The position numbers were made by a program, and so were the translations under genes. 16,190 nucleotides of DNA from positions 1-16,190 of the forward strand of contig JBEVEP010000418.1 of the NCBI GenBank assembly GCA_040512755.1. Direction: 5' to 3'. Shown one piece after another: positions 1 through 7,005 of this stretch. The DNA is from JBEVEP01 sp040512755 (GTDB lineage Bacteria; Pseudomonadota; Alphaproteobacteria; Rhizobiales; Rhizobiaceae). How positions within the stretch are numbered: the first letter of the stretch is position 1; each line of letters opens with the position of its first letter. The notes under the pieces were generated by a model. That model was not told where the DNA came from. It searched no databases and saw nothing but the letters and a program-made list of their open reading frames with translations.

Positions 1-432
1 GTCTCGGTCAGCGCGCAGGCGTCGGTGCTTGTCGACAAGAAGATCGGCGAACTGGGCGACTTCGACAGCGTCAGCGTCATCCTGGTGACGGCCTCAGGCA
101 AGCAATGCGTCATCTCCAACTCGCGCCGCGCCACCTATGGATATGATCAGCGCATCGAGGTGCATGGGTCGAAAGGCATGGTTTCTGCCGAGAACCAACG
201 GCCGGTCTCGATCGAAGTCGCCAACGGCAAGGGCTATACAAGGCCGCCGCTGCACGACTTCTTTATGACACGCTACACCGAAGCCTATGCAAACGAGATC
301 GCGAGTTTCATCGCGGCTATGACAGCCGGCAAGAAGGCCGAGCCGAGCGGCAAAGACGGTCTGGTTGCTTTGACGCTTGCAGACGCAGCTCTGCAGTCGG
401 TCAAGGAAGGCAAGACCGTTCGCGTCGGCTGA
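1..432 (+). CDS. Inositol 2-dehydrogenase-like oxidoreductase (Gfo/Idh/MocA family), 3' end only
   Basis: The frame is open from base 1 and ends at TGA 430-432, so only about the last 143 residues are present and the true start lies left of the window. The segment NSRRATYGYDQRIEVHGSKG is typical of the C-terminal substrate domain of inositol 2-dehydrogenases (IolG/IdhA) in the Gfo/Idh/MocA family. These cytoplasmic enzymes oxidise myo-inositol to scyllo-inosose with NAD+. The tail, with an F(I)AAM segment and a late LADAALQSVKEGKTV, also matches the usual end of these proteins. The Rossmann NAD-binding half is not in the window, so cofactor motifs cannot be checked. A related sugar dehydrogenase of the same family is the main alternative. 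The next gene converges on it, and a strong hairpin follows 15 bases after the stop. Confidence 0.8.
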   Translation, partial: VSVSAQASVLVDKKIGELGDFDSVSVILVTASGKQCVISNSRRATYGYDQRIEVHGSKGMVSAENQRPVSIEVANGKGYTRPPLHDFFMTRYTEAYANEIASFIAAMTAGKKAEPSGKDGLVALTLADAALQSVKEGKTVRVG

Positions 433-446
433 GAGCTCATACCGCT

Positions 447-482
447 GCATCGTGTTTCCCGAGTGTTCGGGACGCACGATGC
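447..482. terminator. Strong hairpin between convergent genes, possible bidirectional terminator
   Basis: Arms GCATCGTG (447-454) and CACGATGC (475-482) enclose inner arms TCCCGA (457-462) and TCGGGA (467-472) with a GTGT loop. Only the TT/CG step between the two stems is imperfect. It starts 15 bases after the dehydrogenase stop and 30 bases from the cupin stop. There is no T-run on either side, so terminator activity is inferred from position and stem strength. Confidence 0.45.
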
Positions 483-511
483 GCAACTCAGAGAACGCCT
501 GTGGCGGCGGG

Positions 512-964
512 TCAATCATTGGCCTCCGGCGGCAGGAAATCGACCTCATGCTCCGCTGACAGCCTGACGACCTCCATCGGATCAGACAGACCGTCTATTC
601 TGTTGAAAAGCGTTTCCAGCATGCGGGCCGGCGAAACCCAGAATAAGGCGCGCACCGGCCTGTCGGACTTGTTGAAATAACCATGCGGGATGCCTCGCGG
701 CATTCGCACCAGGTCGCCGGCCTTCGCCTTCGTCCAAGTCCCATCCAGCTTCAGATCCAACTCGCCTTCCTGGACCAGAATGAATTCATCCTGCCTGGGA
801 TGGATATGGACCGGCACGAACTGGCCTGGCTCACTGTTCGTCTCGAAAGCGAAAGTGGAATCGCAAACAGCCTTGGGAAAATAGATCTGGCCTAGAATAT
901 TCCAGGTCTTTCCATCAAATCCCGCACCTTCGCGGGTAATGCCCTTCTCAAGATCGGCGCCCAT
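512..964 (-). CDS. Single-domain cupin protein
   Basis: A 150-residue protein with both conserved cupin motifs intact. Motif 1, G(X)5HXH(X)4E(X)6G, runs from G47 to G67 with H53, H55 and E60. Motif 2, G(X)5PXG(X)2H(X)3N, runs from G83 to N98 with H94. The 3-His/1-Glu set would bind one metal ion inside a small beta-barrel. No signal peptide is seen, so it is probably cytoplasmic. Substrate cannot be told from the fold, because cupins of this size include dioxygenases, isomerases and sugar-binding proteins. The start is supported by GGGAGG just upstream of the ATG. It converges with the inositol dehydrogenase-like gene and is separated by 147 bases from the divergent cyclase gene, so no operon partner is visible. 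Confidence 0.85.
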   Translation of the reverse strand: MGADLEKGITREGAGFDGKTWNILGQIYFPKAVCDSTFAFETNSEPGQFVPVHIHPRQDEFILVQEGELDLKLDGTWTKAKAGDLVRMPRGIPHGYFNKSDRPVRALFWVSPARMLETLFNRIDGLSDPMEVVRLSAEHEVDFLPPEAND

Positions 965-1046
965 GTCGTCCTCCCTTCGTTGAAGCCGGTTTCGCTGCTG
1001 TTTGGCGTCACGGCGCTTGTTGGATTGTTTAGCCGGAGCAGCTCAT

Positions 1047-1074
1047 TTGGACCGCCGATAGTCCGTGCTAAACT
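1047..1074 (+). promoter_or_regulatory. Candidate sigma-70-type promoter for the cyclase gene
   Basis: TTGGAC (1047-1052), a 16-base spacer, then TAAACT (1069-1074), 37 bases before the cyclase ATG. Each box matches the consensus only partly. It is the best-placed pair in the divergent gap 965-1111, but this is prediction by eye. Confidence 0.25.
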
Positions 1075-1111
1075 TTAGAGATGTCTAATAAAAAAGGTAG
1101 TCGATACATCG

Positions 1112-3109
1112 ATGCCTGAAGCGCAATCACCGGCGCCAATTGAGCCGCATGCTCCCGACACTCCCGGCAACCGGACTTGGAGCCGTCCTCTGCGATGGTT
1201 GCTGAGTTTTTCGATGGTCGCGCTACTCGTTCTCGTGTCGGCCGCACTTGTCGGGCTTGCCTACCATCGCGCGAGAAATGCCGCGATCGAGGACGCAAAG
1301 ACAAGCATGAGAGTATTTTCGGATCGGCTTGTCGACCGGTTCGGGATTCTGTCTGCCGACACGACTACTTTGGTCGATTTTATCGCGTCGGTCGCGAATT
1401 CCTTTCTGGTGCCGCCTCCCGAGCGGCTCAACGATAAGATCGCACTCCTCCGCGACGCGACGAGCCGGTCGCCTCACATTGACGGGGTCTATGTGGGTTA
1501 TCCGGACGGGTCGTTCTTCCACGTCATTGACCTTCGGCAAGATGCTTGGCGGGCGGCTCTTGGAGCACCGCAACGCGCCAAGACAGCCATCCGCACGATC
1601 GAAGCCGATCCGAGCGGAAGGCGTTTCAACCGGATTCTCTTCCTCGATGGCAACGGAAACCGGATTGGCGAGCGGGCTGGCAAGGTGACCGGCTATGATC
1701 CACGCACACGGCCCTGGTATCAGGCAGCGGTCGACAAGACCGCGCCGGTTTCGATCGGACCCTATAAAATGGCGACGACCGGCGCGCTGGGCATGACGAT
1801 TGCAGAGGCGCACCGAGGCAATCGGCAAATCGTGGTGGGTGCCGATGTCATCCTGGACACGATCACCGATTTCCTCGCCGCCGAGCGCATGACACCCGAC
1901 ACGGTTGCATTCATCGTCGATCGTTCCGGCAACCCGGTCATCCATTCCGACCGCCGCATCATGAGGCGCATCCTGGCTCCCGACCGTGACGCAGATTCCG
2001 ACGCGCCATCGCTGGACCCGTTGGTCGCAAGCGTGCGGTCGGGCGCCATCCCTGACGACGAACCCGGCGTTGTCGATGTCGCGGGACGGCCGTTCCTAAC
2101 TGCGGTCACGCCGTTGAAGGCCGAAGTCCTTCTCACAGGACACCGGGTCGTCGTAGCCGCTCCGCTGGACGAACTCATGGCGCCAGCCAGACGTGCCCTT
2201 TTGCAAGGCCTGAGTATTTCCGCGGTTGTCGTAACGCTGGCGATTCTGTGCGCGCTTTTGCTCGCACAGTGGGTGACAAAGTCCCTCAGTGCTCTGACGG
2301 CCAGCGCAAACCGTCTGCAGAAGCTCGATTTCACCACACCCATTGATGTTTCCTCGCATGTACAGGAGATCTCGACGCTTGGGGGCGCCATGAACCGAGC
2401 GCGGGATGCGATCTTCACCTTCGCGCTTTATGTTCCGAGGGAAGTTGTACGGAAGGGTATCGAATCCGGCCGTTTCGCGGGCAGATCGGCCTGGCGGCAG
2501 GACGTAACCGCCCTGTTCACCGACATCTACGATTTCACAACCATCAGCGAGCAACATGCGCCGGAAGAGGTCGTAGCGATGCTATCGGACTATTTCGATA
2601 TCTTCAGCGAGACCGTCAACGCCCATGAAGGAACGATTATCCAGTTCCTCGGCGATTCCGTTTTTGCCATGTGGAATGCGCCGCTCGCCGATCCGAAGCA
2701 TGCCGAACATGCTTGCCGTTGTGCGCTGGCCGTCGAGGGCAAGATCCAGATATACAACGAAAAACAGCGGGCAAAGGGTCTGCCCGAATTCCGCACGCGA
2801 TATGGCATCCACACCGGTGAGGCCGTCGTCGGCAGCGTCGGGGCGAGGGAACGCCTGCAATACACGGCCATGGGCGATACGGTGAACGTGGCCTCCCGCC
2901 TAGAGGGAATCAACAAGACTTATGGCACGACGATCCTGGCGAGCGGAGCAGTAGTCGCGCTCTGCCCAGACGCAATCCGATTTCGACCACTCGGCTCTGC
3001 TCAGGCAAAGGGACGCGTGGCGGCCCTGGAAATCTATGAAGTACTGGAAGCGCTGCCCGACAAGCCTGTCAGCGAGCGGGACGAAAGCGCCTTAGCCGCA
3101 GCGGTGTGA
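1112..3109 (+). CDS. Membrane dCache-HAMP class III adenylate/guanylate cyclase
   Basis: A 665-residue sensor cyclase. A first membrane helix (about 29-51) is followed by a periplasmic double-Cache sensor (about 60-345) with the RPWY motif at 200-203, a second helix (about 366-388), a HAMP linker (about 389-440) and a C-terminal class III cyclase domain (about 462-640). The metal-binding aspartates D471 and D515 and the catalytic pair N592 and R596 (NVASR) are present, so the domain should be active. The position that normally carries the adenine-selecting lysine is Q511, and the partner residue is T585. ATP specificity is therefore uncertain. The product, cAMP or another cyclic nucleotide, would report an extracellular ligand bound by the Cache domain. 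The start has only a weak ribosome site (AAGGTAG, 11 bases away). The next gene begins 46 bases downstream on the same strand, suggesting co-transcription. Confidence 0.9.
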   Translation: MPEAQSPAPIEPHAPDTPGNRTWSRPLRWLLSFSMVALLVLVSAALVGLAYHRARNAAIEDAKTSMRVFSDRLVDRFGILSADTTTLVDFIASVANSFLVPPPERLNDKIALLRDATSRSPHIDGVYVGYPDGSFFHVIDLRQDAWRAALGAPQRAKTAIRTIEADPSGRRFNRILFLDGNGNRIGERAGKVTGYDPRTRPWYQAAVDKTAPVSIGPYKMATTGALGMTIAEAHRGNRQIVVGADVILDTITDFLAAERMTPDTVAFIVDRSGNPVIHSDRRIMRRILAPDRDADSDAPSLDPLVASVRSGAIPDDEPGVVDVAGRPFLTAVTPLKAEVLLTGHRVVVAAPLDELMAPARRALLQGLSISAVVVTLAILCALLLAQWVTKSLSALTASANRLQKLDFTTPIDVSSHVQEISTLGGAMNRARDAIFTFALYVPREVVRKGIESGRFAGRSAWRQDVTALFTDIYDFTTISEQHAPEEVVAMLSDYFDIFSETVNAHEGTIIQFLGDSVFAMWNAPLADPKHAEHACRCALAVEGKIQIYNEKQRAKGLPEFRTRYGIHTGEAVVGSVGARERLQYTAMGDTVNVASRLEGINKTYGTTILASGAVVALCPDAIRFRPLGSAQAKGRVAALEIYEVLEALPDKPVSERDESALAAAV

Positions 3110-3155
3110 TAAAGTGGGGCGCGACGCGTCCTGCGGTTGCCTTGGGAGATGCCAA

Positions 3156-4055
3156 ATGCGCGTGTCCTTGCTCTTCATTCCACTACTGCTTGTACACATC
3201 CCGCTTGTATCGCATGCCGCCGAGATTCACGACGCCGCCATGAAGGGGGATGTCGCGGCCATCACGGCAGCGCTCGATGCAGGTGCCGGCGTCAATGAGA
3301 GCGGTGGGCCCGCGACACCACTCTATCTTGCGGTCAGGGGTGGGCATTTTGCGGCGGCAAAACTGCTCATAGAACGCGGTGCCGACGTCAACGCTGTCCC
3401 ACTATTGGGTCCTGCCCTTATGCCGGCTGTTGCAAAACGCAGGATCGATTTGATCAATCTGTTGCTGGACGGGGGCGCAAATCCAAATTCGCGGCGCGGC
3501 GGCGAAACCGTCCTTCACATCGCCGCCAGATCAGGTTGCCTCGATTGCGTGAAAGCACTGGTCGAGGCCGGCGCGGACGTGAATGCGAAGACAAAGCGCG
3601 GCCAGACACCGATTCATCTGGCAAAATTCAAGAAGCAACGCGCAGTTGCCGACTACCTTATGTCGCACGGCGTGGTCTTGCCAACGCCAGCTCCGATCTC
3701 GATGAAGTTGGCTTCTGCCGATGTCGAGAAAGGCCGAACCTATTTCACCCGCGTGTGTGCCGGTTGCCACAATGCCGAGCCACAGAAGCCAAAGGGAGAG
3801 ACCAAAGTGGGACCGGACTTATGGGGCGTAGCCGGTCGTGACAAGGCATCTCTGCCAAATAGAAGGTACTCCGACGCCTTGCTGGGCTGGGAGGGTGTAT
3901 GGACGTACGAGGACCTGAACAGATATCTCTTCGGGCCCATGCTCACCACGCCGGGCGTTTACATGGAGACGCCTGGTGTCCCGGACGAGACCGAACGGGT
4001 CGACCTGATCGCGTACTTGCGCACACTCAGTGACAAGCCCATCCCGCTGCCATAA
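3156..4055 (+). CDS. Exported ankyrin-repeat / class I cytochrome c fusion protein
   Basis: The ATG at 3156 is chosen because GGGAG lies 7 bases before it and a signal peptide (residues 1-21, ending SHA) follows at once. A GTG at 3114 would add a non-signal extension. The 299-residue product has about five ankyrin repeats (about 22-171; clear GADVNA turns at 75-80 and 139-144) followed by a mitochondrial-type cytochrome c domain (about 186-296). Heme attaches at CAGCH (C201, C204, H205) and the axial methionine is probably M270 in PGVYMETPG. It should be a periplasmic electron-transfer protein whose ankyrin part binds a partner. C128 and C131 in the fourth repeat could form a disulfide. It sits 46 bases after the sensor cyclase and is probably co-transcribed. 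The electron donor and acceptor are unknown. Confidence 0.85.
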   Translation: MRVSLLFIPLLLVHIPLVSHAAEIHDAAMKGDVAAITAALDAGAGVNESGGPATPLYLAVRGGHFAAAKLLIERGADVNAVPLLGPALMPAVAKRRIDLINLLLDGGANPNSRRGGETVLHIAARSGCLDCVKALVEAGADVNAKTKRGQTPIHLAKFKKQRAVADYLMSHGVVLPTPAPISMKLASADVEKGRTYFTRVCAGCHNAEPQKPKGETKVGPDLWGVAGRDKASLPNRRYSDALLGWEGVWTYEDLNRYLFGPMLTTPGVYMETPGVPDETERVDLIAYLRTLSDKPIPLP

Positions 4056-4072
4056 ATCGATGATCTGTTGGG

Positions 4073-4086
4073 CGCCCGACCGGGCG
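4073..4086 (+). terminator. Short GC hairpin after the cytochrome fusion gene, weak terminator candidate
   Basis: CGCCCG (4073-4078) and CGGGCG (4081-4086) can pair, 17 bases after the stop codon. The stem is short and no T-run follows, so support is weak. Confidence 0.25.
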
Positions 4087-4153
4087 AGGCGCTGCACAAT
4101 CGGCAGTTCAAATAGATTGCCTGCCCCTCGCCGATGGTATGCTAATGTTGTCC

Positions 4154-4342
4154 ATGGCTGACCGATACACCATCCGCCAGGAGCGAAACGGCAAGTGGAC
4201 CGTCATTGATGTCTTCACGGGCCAGCCGAAAGAAGTTTCGGGCCGCATGATGGTCAGCATGGAGCTTGAGCCCGTCAAGGCCCTTATCAAGCTGTTGAAT
4301 CAACAGGACTGGAAGCGCCGCAAACGGCAGGGCATCGCCTGA
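4154..4342 (+). CDS. Small conserved-looking hypothetical protein (62 aa)
   Basis: Not recognised as a named family. The product begins MADRYTIRQERNGKWTVIDV, has a strand-rich first half (a compact fold around residues 4-30), then a hydrophobic helix (about 38-52) and a basic tail KRRKRQ. There is no signal peptide or cysteine. Codon use is like that of the neighbours, and the protein reads as a real globular domain rather than a shadow. An in-frame ATG at 4139 is also possible; no clear ribosome site precedes either start. It stands alone between the cytochrome fusion gene and the reverse-strand rpsU group. Confidence 0.6.
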   Translation: MADRYTIRQERNGKWTVIDVFTGQPKEVSGRMMVSMELEPVKALIKLLNQQDWKRRKRQGIA

Positions 4343-4418
4343 AGTGCATTCTGCTTTCAGGTTTTCGGATAGTCGGCATTTCCGAAGCAGGTGGCGCGTT
4401 CGAGGTGTTCTCGCGCCT

Positions 4419-4595
4419 TCACAGCAACTGGTTCTCTTCCTTCGTCCGACGCAGACGACGAAGGGTGCCGTCACTGTCTGCCCTCTGGCGTCTCGCGGCG
4501 GCGTCGATGCGTTGCTGCTGCGTATCGGCTGAGATGCTTGTCGGGACAGGCGCAGGTTTTCCCGCAACAATCGCCTTTTTTTGGAAGAAACGCAT
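4419..4595 (-). CDS. Small basic hypothetical protein downstream of rpsU (58 aa)
   Basis: A 58-codon reading frame. It begins MRFFQKKAIVAGKP, is rich in Gln and Arg, ends KEENQLL and stops at TGA (4419-4421). A good ribosome site (GAGGAAAGG, about 9 bases before the ATG) supports translation. It lies 36 bases downstream of rpsU on the same strand, so it is likely to share its transcript. No domain is recognised and no cysteines or membrane segments are seen. The reading frame has no overlap with another credible gene. Whether it has a role in translation or RNA binding, as its charge and position might suggest, is only a guess. Confidence 0.55.
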   Translation of the reverse strand: MRFFQKKAIVAGKPAPVPTSISADTQQQRIDAAARRQRADSDGTLRRLRRTKEENQLL

Positions 4596-4631
4596 TGTCG
4601 TAATCCTTTCCTCAGCGGGCGCACTCGATCT

Positions 4632-4916
4632 CTAGGCGATCGGTGCGGATCGTGCTTGGTAGCTCCCGCGTGGACGTTCTGCTGTCGTTGGCGTCCTGCG
4701 CTTCGGCGCTGGAAGCAGCCCTTCGCGCTGTGCCCGCTTGCGCGCCGCCTTGCGCTCGCGCCGGATCGCCTCGGACTTTTCGCGCACCCTTTTTTCAGAA
4801 GGCTTCTCGTAGGAGCGTCTTGCCTTCATTTCGCGAAAGATGCCTTCGCGCTGCATTTTCTTTTTCAATACGCGAAGTGCCTGCTCGACATTGTTGTCGC
4901 GGACGAGAACCTGCAT
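4632..4916 (-). CDS. rpsU: 30S ribosomal protein bS21
   Basis: The 94-residue product begins MQVLVRDNNVEQALRVLKKK, continues MQREGIFREMK and contains the ARKRAQREGLL segment, the standard bS21 sequence in alphaproteobacteria. bS21 is a small basic protein of the 30S platform that helps initiation at Shine-Dalgarno sites. The conserved core is about residues 1-70; after it is a Pro/Arg-rich tail somewhat longer than in the common 70-78-residue forms. AGGAAA lies just before the ATG. A small gene (4419-4595) follows on the same strand. rpsU is often present in more than one copy in rhizobia, so this may be one of several. Confidence 0.93.
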   Translation of the reverse strand: MQVLVRDNNVEQALRVLKKKMQREGIFREMKARRSYEKPSEKRVREKSEAIRRERKAARKRAQREGLLPAPKRRTPTTAERPRGSYQARSAPIA

Positions 4917-5117
4917 CGATTTCCTGACTTGTCGCGCTGGCCACCAAGGCGGTGACGTCTAGGCGCGCTGTTGCGGGCATGCCGGGCTGGCAGGCCTCCG
5001 AGAAGCCACACACTATCAGGTTCGAACTTAAATACATCCGACCATCGGGATTTATTTCGCTTCTAATAGTTCTGATCTGCTATGTATGTCGTTCGCAACC
5101 GCGAAAGGAGTCTGTTA

Positions 5118-5324
5118 TTGGCTGAAAATTGGAACGACGCACGTGCAAAGGCCAATCTGAAATTCAGGGCAGCCGAGCGTCAAGTAACCGTGCAGCGGCG
5201 CGCGAAGGCCGAGTACGAAGCCGAAAGTGAACGACTCCGGATCAAGTCATCCAAGCTTAAAGAACTTCGGCTGGCCAAGGAGGTGGCGGATGCCGGCTCC
5301 AACGCACCGGCGCCTAGGAAATAG
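5118..5324 (+). CDS. Small basic alpha-helical hypothetical protein (68 aa), probable TTG start
   Basis: The start is placed at TTG 5118 because AAAGGAG lies 7 bases upstream and the protein then begins MAENWNDARAKANLKF. The alternative ATG at 5082 would add 12 residues and has no ribosome site. The chain is rich in Arg, Lys, Glu and Ala with few hydrophobic clusters, and is predicted to be one long charged helix (about 5-57) with a disordered Pro/Ala tail. No named family is recognised. It may bind nucleic acid or act as a structural helix, but nothing here decides that. It is divergent from rpsU, and the two share the 201-base gap 4917-5117. Confidence 0.6.
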   Translation: MAENWNDARAKANLKFRAAERQVTVQRRAKAEYEAESERLRIKSSKLKELRLAKEVADAGSNAPAPRK

Positions 5325-5612
5325 TCCGCCCACACGGCATACCAATGGCCCGCCTGCGTGCCCGAACAATCAGTTCGTAAAGCACGATGTATAGGTTCAA
5401 AGAGAAAGCTGCTTCCTGTGCGAACCAGATAGACGCGCGGAGCGGGGAACGTCAGCTTTCGGGTAGCCCAAAAGATCAAACTGGGAACGGCCAGCAACTC
5501 CTGCTGGCCGCTACAAATGCGCGGCGTGCTGGTAGTCCGCAAAATAGAAAATTGGCTAGTGTCCACTCTCAAACGGACACTGGCGTCCCCAGTCAATCTG
5601 GAGGCTATGGCG
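5325..5612. other. Intergenic stretch with two perfect hairpins
   Basis: No reading frame here has a ribosome site or protein-like composition. Two inverted repeats stand out. CGGCCAGCA (5488-5496) and TGCTGGCCG (5502-5510) form a 9-bp stem with a 5-base loop. AGTGTCC (5558-5564) and GGACACT (5575-5581) are separated by 10 bases. The first is GC-rich enough to act as a terminator stem, but no T-run follows on the forward strand. No transposase or duplicated target site is seen. Confidence 0.5.
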
Positions 5613-5849
5613 TTAGTCCGACGTGGGTTGTGCGGCCCTATGGCTTTCCAATAGCCGCTTCACCGTTTCTTCGCTCGGCGCGACAGAACCCGTCGCGCTG
5701 GCCTCCTGGCCTAGCAATGTATGCACAAAGCTGTCGCTGCAGCGCGGAAACAGTGATGTTATGAGTTTGATTGCCGCTAAAACGCTCAGCGTAGGCATAC
5801 ACTCGCTACGCCGGCCCACGCAGCCGTCGGCTACCGTTCTATGATTCAT
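5613..5849 (-). CDS. Possible small hypothetical protein (78 aa)
   Basis: Chosen because the ATG at 5849 is preceded by GGAGGGGG, a strong ribosome site on the reverse strand. The product begins MNHRTVADGC, has a hydrophobic stretch (about 24-33), and ends in a polar helix-like segment SEETVKRLLESHRAAQ. No family is recognised. It lies between unrelated features and has no operon partner. Base composition is a little less GC-rich than in the main genes. It could equally be a chance frame or a remnant of a longer gene. Confidence 0.4.
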   Translation of the reverse strand: MNHRTVADGCVGRRSECMPTLSVLAAIKLITSLFPRCSDSFVHTLLGQEASATGSVAPSEETVKRLLESHRAAQPTSD

Positions 5850-6108
5850 ATTCCCCCTCCAAACCCCGTAGGTGCTTTCTACCCGTCGTAGCTGCAGCGT
5901 CAACAGAGGCTTTGGTCCTATGTCTTGCAGGCAAACAGACGCTGAACCGCAGGATCAAGCAGCAGCACAATACAGCATTCGAAAACGCGGATTGTTGGAA
6001 CAGGCCCGTCATCGAATGTCGTTGTTTGACAATCCTGATCAGAAGCGGCGCGGCGCGCGCCTATACCTCAAGGAGGCCCCGCAGGGCTGGGGACGAGACG
6101 ACAATTTA
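5850..6108. other. Stretch without a convincing gene
   Basis: It lies between the possible 78-aa gene and the end of the epimerase-like gene. Open frames on the forward strand run on into the antisense of the epimerase and lack ribosome sites and protein-like composition. No clear terminator for the pqq operon was found, only a 4-bp GC stem near 6074-6086. Confidence 0.5.
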
Positions 6109-6984
6109 TCAGGGGAGGGTGGATTCGGAGAAAGCAAGCCGAACCGCATGCCGCGCTTCGGTCCCTGGGCGCAGCAGTCGCATGGAAGGCTTTCCAAGGA
6201 TATCTCCGTCGAAATCGTCGGGATCGCCGTGGCCGGTCCATGCTTCCAGACATACAAACGGTGCGCTTCGCTTGCTCCACACCGCAAAATGCGGAAAGTC
6301 CTCGACCGCCATTGATATCATCCCGTCCGAGGTGACCAGACAGAGGGACTTGCTGCGCGCGTTCAGGAAACACAACGCTCCGTTGGCAAGAAGGTCATCT
6401 GAAAGGGACAGGCTTCTTCCTTCCAGAGGGATGTGCCGAGTCCGATTCCGGAACAATCCCTCCTTGGTGATCACTGGAACCTGCGGAACCTCGTCGCGTT
6501 CGAATTCGATGCGATAGGAGTCGCGTTCAGGGCCCGAAGCCCACCTGAAGCCTGGATGAAAACCGATTGCGTAGGGCAGGGCAGTGGTTCCTGTATTTCG
6601 GACCAGGAACGACACCGACAGAGCATGCGGCTCGAGGCGATAGTGCACTTCAAGCTCGAATGCGAAGGGGAACATCCCGCGCGAGCGAGCATCGTCGTGA
6701 AGAATCAGGCATGCGGTGTCGGCAGTCTGCTCGACCAAAGTAAACTCTTTTGTCGCGGCGAAGCCGTGCACACCCATTCCGTACCGCAGGCCGTCGATGC
6801 GAATCGTGTCGTTTCGCGCGCTCCCGACGATCGGGAAAAGGATCGGGCTTGTTCGGTCCCAATAGGCCGCATCTGCTTGCCACAGCAGGCCGCGACCCTC
6901 GACCGACCAGATCAAGGGCTCGGCGCCTTCCAGCGCGATGACGGCGACGGAGCCGCCTGAAGCAAGATGAATCGCGTCGCCCAC
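6109..6984 (-). CDS. Aldose 1-epimerase (mutarotase) family protein
   Basis: A 291-residue cytoplasmic beta-sandwich protein of the galactose mutarotase-like superfamily. Family marks are SPILFPIVG (46-54), the MGVHGFA histidine H73, GFHPGF with H143, and the late FVCLEAWTG with the expected catalytic glutamate. Together they fit the LacX/YeaD-type branch that interconverts alpha and beta anomers of hexoses or their phosphates. The GTG start at 6984 is backed by GGAGGG a few bases upstream. It starts only 21 bases after the pqqE stop on the same strand, so it is probably the last gene of the pqq operon. PQQ synthesis has no known epimerase step. A role in feeding a sugar to a PQQ dehydrogenase, or simple hitch-hiking, is inference. 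Confidence 0.85.
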   Translation of the reverse strand: MGDAIHLASGGSVAVIALEGAEPLIWSVEGRGLLWQADAAYWDRTSPILFPIVGSARNDTIRIDGLRYGMGVHGFAATKEFTLVEQTADTACLILHDDARSRGMFPFAFELEVHYRLEPHALSVSFLVRNTGTTALPYAIGFHPGFRWASGPERDSYRIEFERDEVPQVPVITKEGLFRNRTRHIPLEGRSLSLSDDLLANGALCFLNARSKSLCLVTSDGMISMAVEDFPHFAVWSKRSAPFVCLEAWTGHGDPDDFDGDILGKPSMRLLRPGTEARHAVRLAFSESTLP

Positions 6985-7005
6985 AAGACCCTCCGGTCGA
7001 AAGCC

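Noticed and set aside
5387..5764. Forward 125-codon frame
   Set aside because: No ribosome site, odd composition, and it overlaps the better-supported reverse frame at 5613-5849.
5872..6315. Forward 147-codon frame running into the epimerase antisense
   Set aside because: Its second half is antisense to a real gene, and the first half shows no domain or start signal.
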